Part shown: positions 44,337-52,582 of the stretch, piece after piece | Position numbering within the stretch: position 1 is the stretch's first letter | Layout of the letters: each line of letters opens with the position of its first letter | Source of the DNA: Sphaerotilus microaerophilus | Lineage (GTDB): Bacteria > Pseudomonadota > Gammaproteobacteria > Burkholderiales > Burkholderiaceae_C | DNA length: 64,000 bases | Reading direction: 5' to 3' | Assembly (NCBI RefSeq): GCF_023734135.1 | Contig: NZ_AP025730.1 | Location: forward strand, 992,001-1,056,000 | Notes under the pieces: model-generated | The model's input: only the letters and a program-made list of their open reading frames with translations | What the model was told of the DNA's origin: nothing | Database searches by the model: none | Made by a program: the position numbers and the translations under genes

Positions 44337-45518
44337 ATGCCCAGCGCACTGCGCCGTTTCGGGCGCGACCTCGCGCTGTCGTCGGTGGTGGCCGGCTTCG
44401 TCGCCGTGCTGGTGGGCTATACCAGCTCGGTGGTGATCATCTTCCAGGCCGCCCAGGGCCTGGGCGCCTCCGCCGAGCAGCTCACCTCCTGGATGTGGGC
44501 GCTGGGCATCGGCATGGGCCTGAGCAGTGCCGGCCTGAGCCTGTGGTATCGCGAGCCGGTGCTGACCGCCTGGTCCACGCCCGGTGCGGCGCTGCTGGTC
44601 ACGGCCGGTGCCGGGGTCAGCCTGGCCGAAGGCATCGGCGCCTTCATCGTCTGCGCCGGGCTGATCACCCTGGCCGGTGCCACCCGGGCCTTCGAGCGCG
44701 TGATGGACCGCATCCCCCAGCCGCTGGCGGCCGCGCTGCTGGCCGGCGTGCTGGCGCGCTTCGCGCTGGATGCCTTTGCGGCGCTGCGCAGCGACTTTGC
44801 TCTGGTCGGCAGCATGCTGCTGGTCTACCTGCTCGGCCGGCGCTTCTGGCCGCGTTACGCGGTGCCGGCGGTGCTGGTCGCCGGGCTGCTGCTCGCGGCG
44901 TTGCTGGGCCAGCTGCACCTGGAGGCCGTGCAGCTGCGCTGGGCCCAGCCGGTGTGGACGACGCCCGAGTTCAGCGCGCGCGCCCTGGTCGGCGTGGCGC
45001 TGCCGCTGTTCGTGGTGACGATGGCCTCCCAGAACCTGCCAGGCGTGGCGGCGCAGCGCGCGGCCGGCTACGCGATCCCCGTCTCGCCGGTGATCACCGC
45101 CACCGGCGTGGTCAACCTCCTGCTTGCGCCCTTCGGCGGCTATGCCTACAACCTGGCGGCCATCACCGCGGCGATCTGCATGGGCCGCGAGGCGCATGAG
45201 GACCCGGCACGGCGCTACACCGCCAGCGTGATGGCCGGGCTGTTCTACCTGGCGATGGGGCTGGCCGGCGGCGCGGTGGTGGGGCTGATCGCCGCCTTCC
45301 CGAAGGCGCTGGTGCTGGCGGTGGCCGGGCTGGCGCTGCTGGGCAGCATCGGCGGCGCACTGGCCACGGCGCTGGAGACGCCGAAGTGGCGCGAGCCGGC
45401 GCTGATCACCTTCCTGGTCACGCTCAGCGGCGTCAGCCTGCTGGGTATCGGCGCGGCCTTCTGGGGCGTGGTGGCCGGCGCGCTGGCGGTGGCTGTGCAA
45501 CACTGGCGCGCCCGCTGA
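44337..45518 (+). CDS. BenE family inner-membrane transporter
   Basis: 393 residues with about 12 hydrophobic segments. Conserved BenE-family stretches include AGFVAVLVGYTSSVVIIFQA, WSTPGAALLV, TMASQNLPGVA, FGGYAYNLAAITAAICMG and ETPKWREPALITFLVT. Characterised relatives take up benzoate by proton symport, but no aromatic degradation genes are nearby, so the substrate here is open. It starts 17 bases after the kinase gene stop and is likely co-transcribed with it and with gshB. Confidence 0.88.
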   Translation: MPSALRRFGRDLALSSVVAGFVAVLVGYTSSVVIIFQAAQGLGASAEQLTSWMWALGIGMGLSSAGLSLWYREPVLTAWSTPGAALLVTAGAGVSLAEGIGAFIVCAGLITLAGATRAFERVMDRIPQPLAAALLAGVLARFALDAFAALRSDFALVGSMLLVYLLGRRFWPRYAVPAVLVAGLLLAALLGQLHLEAVQLRWAQPVWTTPEFSARALVGVALPLFVVTMASQNLPGVAAQRAAGYAIPVSPVITATGVVNLLLAPFGGYAYNLAAITAAICMGREAHEDPARRYTASVMAGLFYLAMGLAGGAVVGLIAAFPKALVLAVAGLALLGSIGGALATALETPKWREPALITFLVTLSGVSLLGIGAAFWGVVAGALAVAVQHWRAR

Positions 45519-45558
45519 CCCGGGCGTGCCGGAGCCCCTGCGATTCACGGAACCCCTC

Positions 45559-46509
45559 ATGGACCTGCTCTTCGTTGCCGACCCGATCGAGACCTTCAAG
45601 ACCTACAAGGACAGCACCTTCGCGATGATGCGTGAGGCCGCGCGGCGCGGTCATCGCCTGCACGTGTGCGAGCCGACCGACCTGGTCTGGGTGCGCGGCA
45701 GCCGGGTGGTGGCTCGCAACGCGCGCACGCTGATCCTGACTGGCAGAGAGCAGGCCGACTGGTACGAGGTGGTCGCCACGCAGGAGCTGGCGCTGGCCGA
45801 TGTCGACGCGGTGCTGATGCGCAAGGACCCTCCCTTCGACAGCGAGTACGTCTACGCCACCCACCTGCTGCAGCAGGCCGAGCGCGAGGGTGCGCGGGTC
45901 TTCAACCGCCCGCAGGCGCTGCGTGACCACCCGGAGAAGCTGGCGATCCTGGAGTTTCCGCAGTTCATCGCCCCGACCCTGGTCGCGCGCGAGGCGGCAG
46001 CGATCCGCGCCTTCCATGCCGAGCAGGGCGACATCATCCTCAAGCCGCTGGACGGCATGGGTGGCATGGGCATCTTCCGCGTCGGGCCGGACGGGCTGAA
46101 CCTCGGTTCGATCATCGAGACGCTCAACCAGGGCGGCGCCACCACGGTGATGGTGCAGCGCTACCTGGGCGAGATCGTCCAGGGCGACAAGCGCATCCTG
46201 CTGATCGGCGGCGTGCCGGTGCCCTACTGCCTGGCGCGCATCCCGCAGGGTAGCGAGATCCGCGGCAACCTGGCCGCCGGTGGCAAGGGTGTGGCGCAAC
46301 CGCTGTCGGACAGCGACCGGGCGATTGCCGAGGCGCTCGGCCCGATCCTGGCCGCGCGTGGGCTTCTGCTGGTGGGGCTGGATGTGATCGGCAACTGCCT
46401 GACCGAGATCAACGTCACCAGTCCGACCTGCTTCCAGGAAATCACCGACCAGACGGGTTGCGACGTGGCGGCGCTGTTCATCGATGCCCTCGAAGCCGCC
46501 CTGGCCTGA
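45559..46509 (+). CDS. gshB: Glutathione synthase
   Basis: 316 residues, the E. coli length. An ATP-grasp enzyme joining gamma-glutamylcysteine and glycine in the cytoplasm. It begins DLLFVADPIETFKTYKDSTF, then has VLMRKDPPFDSEYVYATHLL, ILKPLDGMGGMGIFRV (ATP-binding loop), VQRYLGEIVQGDKRILLIGG and TEINVTSPTCFQEI. ATG 45559 is chosen because the family starts there; a GTG at 45526 is in frame. gshA is not visible in the window. Confidence 0.97.
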   Translation: MDLLFVADPIETFKTYKDSTFAMMREAARRGHRLHVCEPTDLVWVRGSRVVARNARTLILTGREQADWYEVVATQELALADVDAVLMRKDPPFDSEYVYATHLLQQAEREGARVFNRPQALRDHPEKLAILEFPQFIAPTLVAREAAAIRAFHAEQGDIILKPLDGMGGMGIFRVGPDGLNLGSIIETLNQGGATTVMVQRYLGEIVQGDKRILLIGGVPVPYCLARIPQGSEIRGNLAAGGKGVAQPLSDSDRAIAEALGPILAARGLLLVGLDVIGNCLTEINVTSPTCFQEITDQTGCDVAALFIDALEAALA

Positions 46510-46522
46510 GGGGCGGCAGGCC

Positions 46523-46837
46523 GTGCGGGCGCCTCCCCGGCGGTGTCTGTTGGCCGTGGCCTGCGCATTGGCGCTGGCTGGCTGCGTGTTCGTGCCCCGC
46601 ACCGTGCAGGTCTACGACGAGGACTGCCAGATCACCAGCCGCCAGATGGTGCTGGACGTGCAGCAGATCGGCACCCTCGGCCACTGCGTCAACGAGGGCT
46701 GCGCTGGCGCGCTGGTGGCGCTCGGCGCGGTGGCGTCGGTGTCAGCGGTGATCTCCGGCTCGGTGGTGATCGTCGGCAACGTCGTGTACTGGTTCGAGAA
46801 ACGCAGCCTGTGCCGGGAAGCGCCGCGGCCGCGCTGA
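46523..46837 (+). CDS. Small conserved lipoprotein, function unknown
   Basis: 104 residues from GTG 46523, with GGCAGG just upstream, 13 bases after gshB. A short basic start and hydrophobic stretch end in the lipobox LALAGC, so it should be lipid-anchored after the signal cut. The mature part has paired cysteines (DEDCQI, GHCVNEGCAG) and a glycine/alanine/valine-rich membrane-like helix (VASVSAVISGSVVIVGNVVYW). I do not recognise a function. It converges on the PAS-GGDEF gene. Confidence 0.7.
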   Translation: MRAPPRRCLLAVACALALAGCVFVPRTVQVYDEDCQITSRQMVLDVQQIGTLGHCVNEGCAGALVALGAVASVSAVISGSVVIVGNVVYWFEKRSLCREAPRPR

Positions 46838-46858
46838 GGGCCGGGAGTGCGCAGCAAC

Positions 46859-46904
46859 AGAGCCAAAGAGAGCCAACGAGAGCCAAAGAGAGCCAGAAAG
46901 AGCC
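46859..46904 (+). repeat. 10-bp tandem repeat AGCCAAAGAG
   Basis: Four to five copies in register at 46861, 46871, 46881, 46891 and (partial) 46901, with single-base variants, in the short space between two convergent genes. Purine-rich and lower in GC than the surroundings. Such runs change length by slippage. No terminator with a T-run is seen, though a palindrome GCGCGGCCGCGC follows at 46909-46920. Confidence 0.9.
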
Positions 46905-46924
46905 GCCTGCGCGGCCGCGCTTGT

Positions 46925-48448
46925 TCAGCGCAGCGGTGCCTCCTCCACCAGCCGCAGCCGTGGTGCTGCCCCGGCCGCCGCAGCCGCGTGGGCCTGGCGC
47001 TTGCGCTGGTACATCTGCTCGTCGGCGTGGGCCAGCAGGCTGGCGGGGTCGGCGGCGTGGTCCGGGTAGATCGCCATGCCCACCGAGCAGCCGATGCGCA
47101 GGCAGCAGCTGCCGACGTTGAGTGGCAGCGCGATCGCCTTGGAGAGCTTGCCCAGGATGCGCTCCAGGCTGGCGTCCTCCGGGGCGTTGGGGATCAGCGC
47201 GGCGAACTCGTCGCCACCGAGCCGGGCGACCATGTCGTCGCTGCGAAGGCAGCGCCGCATGCGCTGGGCCGCCGCCTTCAGCGCGGTGTCGCCCACCGCG
47301 TGGCCGTGCTCGTCGTTGATCTGCTTGAAGTGGTTCAGGTCGAGGAACAGGATGGCCACGCGCTGCCCGAGCCGCTGCGCCTCGGCGATGGCCGCATGCA
47401 CCCGCTCGGCGAAGCGCTCGCGGTTGACCAGGCCGGTCAGCGCGTCGTGGTTGGCGCGGTATTCGTTGCGACGGGCGTGCTCGCGGAACTCGGTGACATC
47501 GGTCACCGTGCCGATGAAGCCCGCCGGCAGCCGGTGCGCATCCAGGATCGGACCGGCCTCGATGCGCAGCCAGGTCTCGGCACCGCTCGCGCCCAGGCAG
47601 AGCTCGTCGGCAAAGCGCACCTGGGCGCTGCTGGCCGCGTTCCAGCGCGGGCCCAGGCGGGCGACGTCGTCGCCCGGCAGCATGTTCAGCCAGTGGCGGC
47701 CCAGCTGGGCGAGCGCATCGACGTGGAGCATCTGCGCGCAGCGCTCGTTGCAGTAGCTGAGCTGGCCCTGTGCGTCGGTCTCGAACAGCCCCACCGACGC
47801 CTGGCGGGCCAGCTCGCGAAAGCGCAGCGATTGCCGGGCGAGCTCCTGCTGCACCTCGGTGGCGCGCTGTAGTTCGATGCGCAGCTGGCGGGCCTGGTCC
47901 TTGAGGAGGCGTTCGCGCCGGGCGATCTCGCTCATGTCGCGGATCTGCAGCACGCACTGCAGTGCGCCATTGCCCTGGCGGGCACCCTCGGGCGAGCCCT
48001 GCGGCGGCAGCGTCGCGATCACGTCCACCGCGTGGCGCATGCGCTCGTCGCCGGCATCGCCCGGGCGGAACAGCGGCAGCGGCACCGGGTGGAAGGCGTG
48101 CGACAGCCGCAGCGAGTGGCCGAACTCCAGGCACTCGCGCACCGCGAACAGCAGGCGCGGGTCGATGCTGCCGCCCCAGACGTCGGCCAGGCGGCGCCCG
48201 ACCGGCTCCGGCACGCTGCGCATGCGCTCGCGCACCCAGCGGTTGGCCATGACGATGCGGGCGTCCCGGTCGAGCACCAGCAGGCCGAAGTCGATGGTGT
48301 CGAGCAGGTGATGCATGGGCCAGGGCGGCGCCGCGGGCGCCTTCGTGGGCGGGGGAACGGCCGCGATCACGGTCGCAGCCACGGGAGCGGTTGCAGAGGC
48401 AGTCACAGAGGCGGTCACGTGTGAGGACGCCGGGCGGACGGGGCTCAT
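46925..48448 (-). CDS. PAS-PAS-GGDEF diguanylate cyclase
   Basis: 507 residues, no membrane segments. An Ala/Pro/Thr-rich N-terminal linker (about 10-42) precedes two PAS domains (LLDTIDFGLLVLDRDARIVM and ARQASVGLFETDAQGQLSYC) joined by a coiled coil, then GGDEF ([27 protein letters not shown]) with an RSDD I-site at canonical spacing. It should be an active, feedback-inhibited cyclase. ATG 48448 overlaps the stop of the CheC-like gene (ATGA); the longer open frame upstream is a shadow. Last gene of a response regulator - CheC - GGDEF operon, so cyclase activity may be set by that phospho-signalling pair. Confidence 0.92.
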   Translation of the reverse strand: MSPVRPASSHVTASVTASATAPVAATVIAAVPPPTKAPAAPPWPMHHLLDTIDFGLLVLDRDARIVMANRWVRERMRSVPEPVGRRLADVWGGSIDPRLLFAVRECLEFGHSLRLSHAFHPVPLPLFRPGDAGDERMRHAVDVIATLPPQGSPEGARQGNGALQCVLQIRDMSEIARRERLLKDQARQLRIELQRATEVQQELARQSLRFRELARQASVGLFETDAQGQLSYCNERCAQMLHVDALAQLGRHWLNMLPGDDVARLGPRWNAASSAQVRFADELCLGASGAETWLRIEAGPILDAHRLPAGFIGTVTDVTEFREHARRNEYRANHDALTGLVNRERFAERVHAAIAEAQRLGQRVAILFLDLNHFKQINDEHGHAVGDTALKAAAQRMRRCLRSDDMVARLGGDEFAALIPNAPEDASLERILGKLSKAIALPLNVGSCCLRIGCSVGMAIYPDHAADPASLLAHADEQMYQRKRQAHAAAAAGAAPRLRLVEEAPLR

Positions 48449-49083
48449 GCCGGTGTGGGGTCGAGTTCGAAGAAGTGCCGGATGCGTTCGATGCCGGTTT
48501 CCAGCGCCGACAGCTCCATCAGGAACAGCACGTAGCCGCTGATCTGCTGGGCCAGCATGTTCATGCCGATGCGCGCCATCAGCACCATCTCGTTGCCGGG
48601 GTGGCTGGCGAACAGCTCCTGCGGCTCGGCCGAGCGTACGCCCGGCAGGGTGCCGATCATCTCCGCGTCGAAGATGTGCGCCAGGCTGTTCATGCAGCTG
48701 TTGATGATGATGTTGCCCACCTCGGCCAGGGCGTCCTGCTCCAGCTCGCTGATCTGCTCGGCCGCGGGCGAGCAGTCGCCCAGCATGCGGCGCACGATCT
48801 CCAGGCTGCCGTGCTCGGGAAACAGCAGCACGGCTTCGGTGGACAGGCCGCCCTGCTGGCGGTCGAAGCGCTGCGCGATGCTGCACAGCTTGGTCGTGGC
48901 GCCCTGGCGCGGCAGGCCCTGCAGTTGGCGCACCAGCTCGGCACGCGGCAGCAGCTCGACCACCGGTACCGTCATCTGGATCTCCTCGTGCACGATGTCG
49001 GCAAAGGAGGCCGCTGCCTCGCCCAGCGCGAGGTTGAACGCCTCGGCCAGGGCATCGCGGCTGTCGTCGTCGAGCTCGATCAC
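48445..49083 (-). CDS. CheC-like response-regulator phosphatase
   Basis: 212 residues from GTG 49083, whose GTGA overlaps the stop of the response regulator gene; GAGG stands 7 bases before it. CheC-type proteins remove phosphate from receiver domains using two helices with an E-x2-N motif. Both are visible: ALAEAFNLALGEAAAS near the N-terminus and LAEVGNIIINSCMNSLAH in the middle. The protein also carries the two-fold beta pattern of the family (GTLPGVRS, GNEMVLMARIGM). The likely substrate is the single-domain receiver encoded just upstream. Confidence 0.85.
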   Translation of the reverse strand: MIELDDDSRDALAEAFNLALGEAAASFADIVHEEIQMTVPVVELLPRAELVRQLQGLPRQGATTKLCSIAQRFDRQQGGLSTEAVLLFPEHGSLEIVRRMLGDCSPAAEQISELEQDALAEVGNIIINSCMNSLAHIFDAEMIGTLPGVRSAEPQELFASHPGNEMVLMARIGMNMLAQQISGYVLFLMELSALETGIERIRHFFELDPTPA

Positions 49084-49478
49084 GGGCACACCTCGACCGC
49101 CGTGCGGGGCGCATCGAGCAGGGCCAGGATGGCGTCGATCACCTCGCCCTTGATCGGCTTGCGAAACAGCGCCACGCCGAGGGCCTCGGCCCTGGCCAGG
49201 GTGGCTGCCTGCACGTTGGCGGTGAGCAGGACGATGCGGGTGTCGGGCTGCTCGGAGAGGATGGACGCCGCGGCCTCGATGCCGCTGATGCCGGGCATGT
49301 TGACGTCCATGATGACCAGCGTCGGCGCATGCACGCGCGCCTGGGCGATGGCCTCGGGGCCGTCGCCCGCCTCGACCAGCCGGGCGGCGGGGCAACGGTT
49401 GCGGATCAGGCCGCAGGCGATGTTGCGTGAGATCTTGCTGTCATCGACCACCAGGATGGTGGCGTGCGGGTCACTCAT
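49080..49478 (-). CDS. Single-domain response regulator
   Basis: 132 residues, receiver only (CheY-like). All key residues are present: acidic pair in ILVVDDSKISRN, phospho-acceptor Asp in LVIMDVNMPG, Thr in VLLTANV and Lys in LFRKPIKGE. GGAG lies 8-9 bases before ATG 49478. No kinase gene is adjacent, so the phosphate source is elsewhere in the genome; the following CheC-like gene probably dephosphorylates it. A single upstream promoter would serve all three genes. Confidence 0.93.
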   Translation of the reverse strand: MSDPHATILVVDDSKISRNIACGLIRNRCPAARLVEAGDGPEAIAQARVHAPTLVIMDVNMPGISGIEAAASILSEQPDTRIVLLTANVQAATLARAEALGVALFRKPIKGEVIDAILALLDAPRTAVEVCP

Positions 49479-49543
49479 GAGGGTCTCCGGTTGGACTGCC
49501 GAGCAGTATCCAGAGACCTTTGGCGATTGATTTTTCCAAATTG

Positions 49544-49560
49544 AGGCCGCTTTGCGGCCT
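49544..49560 (-). terminator. Hairpin terminator after the outer-membrane protein gene
   Basis: On the minus strand AGGCCGC-AAA-GCGGCCT forms a 7-bp stem about 20 bases after the stop of the 49581 gene and is followed by CAATTT. It lies between that gene and the response regulator operon start, so it insulates two same-strand units. Confidence 0.65.
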
Positions 49561-49580
49561 TCCTCGGGCGACCCGGCGGA

Positions 49581-50141
49581 TCAGAAGTTCACGCCGACCT
49601 TGGCACCCCAGGTCAGCGGGTCGAGCCGCTCGCCACCGCGCCGGTTGGTGAAGTGGTAGCGAACGTCGAGGCCGGTGTAGAGCGGGCCGGCGCGGAAGTT
49701 CGCCCCCGCGGCGGCACCCAGGCCGGTGTAGGTGCGGTCGCCCGCGGCGCTGTCGAACTGGAACACCCCCAGGCTCGGGCCCACGCCCATCGACAGGCCG
49801 GGCGCACCCTGCACCGGTGCGGTGTAGCGCGGCGACAGTTCCCAGTTGGTGCCCTGCACGCCGCCCTTGTTGGAGCGCGAGAAGTTCACGTGGGTGCGGA
49901 TGCGCTTGTCGGGCGACTGGATCAGGCCGCAATTCATGTTGAGGTCGAGGCCCCAGGCATTCGTGTTGGCGCCCTGGTCGGGCATCACGCGGTTGCCGGT
50001 GAAGGCGATGCTGACTTCCGGCTTGAAGTTCGGGTCCTTGAGGGCGGGCATCAGCGTCCAGCCGGAGGACTGGGCCTGGGCGGCAGAAGCAGCGAGGGCA
50101 GCGAGCGCGATCAGAGAAAGGCGGAGGATCTGTTTGGCCAT
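49581..50141 (-). CDS. Small outer-membrane beta-barrel-like protein, unknown function
   Basis: 186 residues from ATG 50141; the frame extends to 50249 but the signal peptide starts here (MAKQILRLSLIALAALAASA, cut after AQA). The mature part is rich in Gly and aromatic residues with alternating polar/apolar strands and ends with Phe (WGAKVGVNF), as outer-membrane barrels do. Repeated GxGxxxG segments (GLSMGVGPSLGVFQF, TGLGAAAGANFRAG) suggest an 8-strand barrel. I cannot assign a family with certainty. A CRP-like palindrome sits 104 bases upstream, so expression may respond to cAMP or redox state. Confidence 0.75.
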   Translation of the reverse strand: MAKQILRLSLIALAALAASAAQAQSSGWTLMPALKDPNFKPEVSIAFTGNRVMPDQGANTNAWGLDLNMNCGLIQSPDKRIRTHVNFSRSNKGGVQGTNWELSPRYTAPVQGAPGLSMGVGPSLGVFQFDSAAGDRTYTGLGAAAGANFRAGPLYTGLDVRYHFTNRRGGERLDPLTWGAKVGVNF

Positions 50142-50244
50142 GGTCAATGCAGGTTCTGGACGGGGTCGGAGCGTCGCCGCCCCACACGGTGGGTGGGGCG
50201 GCGACACGGGAGCGTGGACTCTAGGGAAGTCGGCGATGAAGCAC

Positions 50245-50260
50245 TGTGACAAGAATCACA
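50245..50260 (-). promoter_or_regulatory. CRP/FNR-family binding-site palindrome
   Basis: TGTGA-CAAGAA-TCACA is an exact match to the CRP half-site consensus with the correct 6-base spacer. It lies about 104 bases upstream of the barrel protein gene, a position from which an activator could act. An FNR-type or other CRP-superfamily protein could also bind. Confidence 0.65.
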
Positions 50261-50373
50261 CAGTGGCTGGACCGCAACGCGGCGCCGTGGTTCCGCCGCG
50301 CTGGTCAGCGCATGTAACCACTGTGCTGCGCCGTCGCCCCTGGCGGCTGGCCGGGCCGCTCATCGCTCATCGC

Positions 50374-50400
50374 TCGCCCCTCGCCCCTCGCCCCTCGCCC
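50374..50400 (+). repeat. Heptamer tandem repeat TCGCCCC
   Basis: Three full copies (50374, 50381, 50388) and a partial fourth, immediately 3' of the truncated phytase-like gene. A slippage-prone short repeat close to the rearrangement junction. Confidence 0.85.
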
Positions 50401-50401
50401 A

Positions 50402-50865
50402 TTACTTGGCGTCCACCAGCGCGGAGATGTCCAGCAGCGTCAGCACGCTGTCGTCGGGCTTGCCGATCTGGCGGCCCGAGGAGTAGGGGAAGTTGTTGTC
50501 GTTGACCACCACGATGTGGCGGGCATCCACCACCGCCAGGCCCTCGGGGCCGAGGTGCGGCAGCACGAAGGTCTCCTCGTTCGGCCCCACCTTGGCCAGG
50601 CGCTTCGGGTTGGCGATCTTCGTGAGGTCGATGTAGGCCACCTTCTTCACGAAGCCGTCGGCGTCGAGCTGGCTAAGGTCGATTTTGTAGATGCGCTTGA
50701 ACTTCGCCGGACGGGTGAAACAGTCCGTACGCGGCGCCTCGGGGCAGCCGGGGCCGGCGCCTTCGGTGGCGTCGTCTCGCTCGATCACCAGGCCGGTCGA
50801 GGCATCCAGCAGCTGGAAGTCGGCGGCGACGTTGCCGGCGGCCTCGAAGCGGTACTTCCACTGCG
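50402..50865 (-). pseudogene. 5'-truncated remnant of an esterase-like phytase family gene
   Basis: The last 155 or so residues of a periplasmic 'esterase-like activity of phytase' protein: FQLLDASTGLVIERDD, TDCFTRPAKFKRIYKIDL, GPEGLAVVDARHIVVVNDNN and SVLTLLDISALVDAK at the end. Full members are 400 residues or more, so the first two thirds and the start codon are missing. Similarity stops near 50865, where the opposite strand begins to encode the end of a different gene. A GTG at 50788 could start a 128-residue product, but no signal peptide would remain. Confidence 0.75.
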
Positions 50866-51021
50866 TGCCGCGGCTACCTGCTGCTCACCGCAACGGCCAC
50901 CGAGTGCCGCGCCGACTGGGTCTACGTGGACAGCGTGACCCGCCGCAGCTACACCGCCCTGACGGACCAGGCCCTGCGGGTGCGGCCGGGGGCCGCCGGG
51001 CGGCGCGTCGTGGCGGTCTGA
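50866..51021 (+). pseudogene. 5'-truncated remnant, C-terminal end of a PhoD-like alkaline phosphatase
   Basis: 52 codons ending in TGA 51021 read CRGYLLLTATATECRADWVY, then VDSVTRRSYTAL and a basic tail. This matches the C-terminal strand region of PhoD-type metallophosphatases as I know them. There is no start codon and nothing of the catalytic domain upstream; the frame abuts the truncated phytase-like gene on the other strand. The family call rests on a short segment and is moderate. Confidence 0.55.
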
Positions 51022-51301
51022 GCCGCCTGCAGCAGCCCGTCGCGCCGCCCGCGATGGGCTCTGGAGGCCTCCTGCCGGCCTCGCCGACGCGCCTGTGCGG
51101 TCCTGACCTGCCGCGCCAGCCTGGGCGTCGTGGGCTGCGCACTGCCACGTGAGGGCCAGCGCATGGCCTGCCCGTCGTGGCCGCGGGCCGGGCCTGCAGC
51201 GCGATCATGGGCGCGGGTAGGATGCCGGTGTCCCTGTGGCGTCCCATGCCTCATGGTGGCCCCGCGGCCAGGAACCTCGCGGGATTGATCCCTGATCATC
51301 C

Positions 51302-52441
51302 ATGATGAATCCGGTCCCTGCATGGAACATATCCGGGGATGACTCAACGATGCCCCTCAGCCTGTCGCTCTATCTGGACCTGGTGCGGTTCATTGCCGCG
51401 GCTGCGGTATTTCTGGATCATCTGTCGAGCAGTCCATTCACCCACGACCGCCGTTGGTACGGCGCCAACGCCTTTGGTGATGCGGCGGTCACGATCTTCT
51501 TCGTGCTGTCTGGATACGTGATCGCGTATGTCAGCTGCGAGCGAGAGAAACTGCCCCGCCAATACATCTCGGCCCGGGTCAGCCGGCTGTACTCCGTGGT
51601 GGCCGTGGCGCTGCCGCTGACATGGATGCTGGACGCCTGGGGTGCGAGCATCAATGCACCCTTCTATGCGATCAAGACCGTGTTGTGGAAGCCGCCCAGC
51701 GTCGAAGCGTATCTCGCATCGGTTTTCTTCGTCAACGAATTCCAGGTTTTCCAGTTCGGCGGCATTGCCCCGGGTTCAAACGGTCCCTATTGGTCGCTGA
51801 GTTTCGAGGCGGTCTACTACGCGGTCGCGGGCCTGGTGCTCTTCCTGCGGCCTGCCATCGGATTGCCGCTGGCTGCGGCGCTGCTGTTGCTCGGCGGTCG
51901 CACGATCGTTGCGTTGTTCCCCGTCTGGCTCCTGGGTTTTGCCGTCTACAGGATGCGCCCGCGGTTCAAGATCCCTGTCCCGCTGTCGGCGCTGTTGTTT
52001 CTCCTGACCGCAGTGGTTCTCGTGCTCAGCCCCAAGATCGTCGACGCCTTTCCCGAGGATAATTTCGGCTTCCGGTTCCCCTGGGGGCGGGGACCCTTCA
52101 ACAGGAATCTGCTGGCCGACTATTTCGTCGGGATCTTCTTTTCGCTGCACCTGTTCCTTGCCCAGGCGCTGTTCTCACGAAAGAAGACTTCCATCCCCTT
52201 TGCTGGGGTGATTCGCTGGGTCGGATCGCTCACATTCCCCCTGTATCTCATCCACTATCCCGTGCTGTGCTTTGTTTGCGCAGTCAGTCCGTGGCACCCA
52301 GGCAGCGCACGTCACGCGGCGGTTGCTGCGATGTCGGTCCTTGCGGCGGTGGTCCTGCTGACACCGTTGTGCAACCGGTTGCGTGACGCCATTCGTTTGC
52401 GCTTGGGCACTTCCATTCGATCCAGCGCCTGGAGCGGATGA
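51302..52441 (+). CDS. Acyltransferase family 3 membrane protein (OafA/YrhL-like)
   Basis: 379 residues with about ten transmembrane helices. The family signature is near the N-terminus (YLDLVRFIAAAAVFLDHLSS, conserved Arg and His), followed by FFVLSGYVIAY, YWSLSFEAVYY and FPLYLIHYPVLCF. Such enzymes O-acylate surface polysaccharides or other envelope carbohydrates. Start codon choice is unclear (51302, 51305 or 51350); none has a strong ribosome binding site. Third-position GC is clearly lower than in neighbours (for example TTCTTCGTGCTGTCTGGATA), which together with the broken genes next to it suggests acquisition by transfer. Confidence 0.88.
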   Translation: MMNPVPAWNISGDDSTMPLSLSLYLDLVRFIAAAAVFLDHLSSSPFTHDRRWYGANAFGDAAVTIFFVLSGYVIAYVSCEREKLPRQYISARVSRLYSVVAVALPLTWMLDAWGASINAPFYAIKTVLWKPPSVEAYLASVFFVNEFQVFQFGGIAPGSNGPYWSLSFEAVYYAVAGLVLFLRPAIGLPLAAALLLLGGRTIVALFPVWLLGFAVYRMRPRFKIPVPLSALLFLLTAVVLVLSPKIVDAFPEDNFGFRFPWGRGPFNRNLLADYFVGIFFSLHLFLAQALFSRKKTSIPFAGVIRWVGSLTFPLYLIHYPVLCFVCAVSPWHPGSARHAAVAAMSVLAAVVLLTPLCNRLRDAIRLRLGTSIRSSAWSG

Positions 52442-52582
52442 GGGTGCGGGCGGCGCAAGGTGGCCAGTGCGGGCCGCTCGTTGAGATGCGTGGTCGCTCT
52501 TGGTGGAGCCCGCCCGTCCCTGGCTTGGCCTGGCCGGCCGGCGGCCTGTGCGAGGATGGCGGCCCCGCTGCCGCTTCGTTCC

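Noticed and set aside
50885..51247. A 120-codon minus-strand frame between the gene remnants and the acyltransferase
   Set aside because: Arg/Pro/Gly-rich shadow composition, no ribosome binding site, and it covers the PhoD-like remnant on the other strand.
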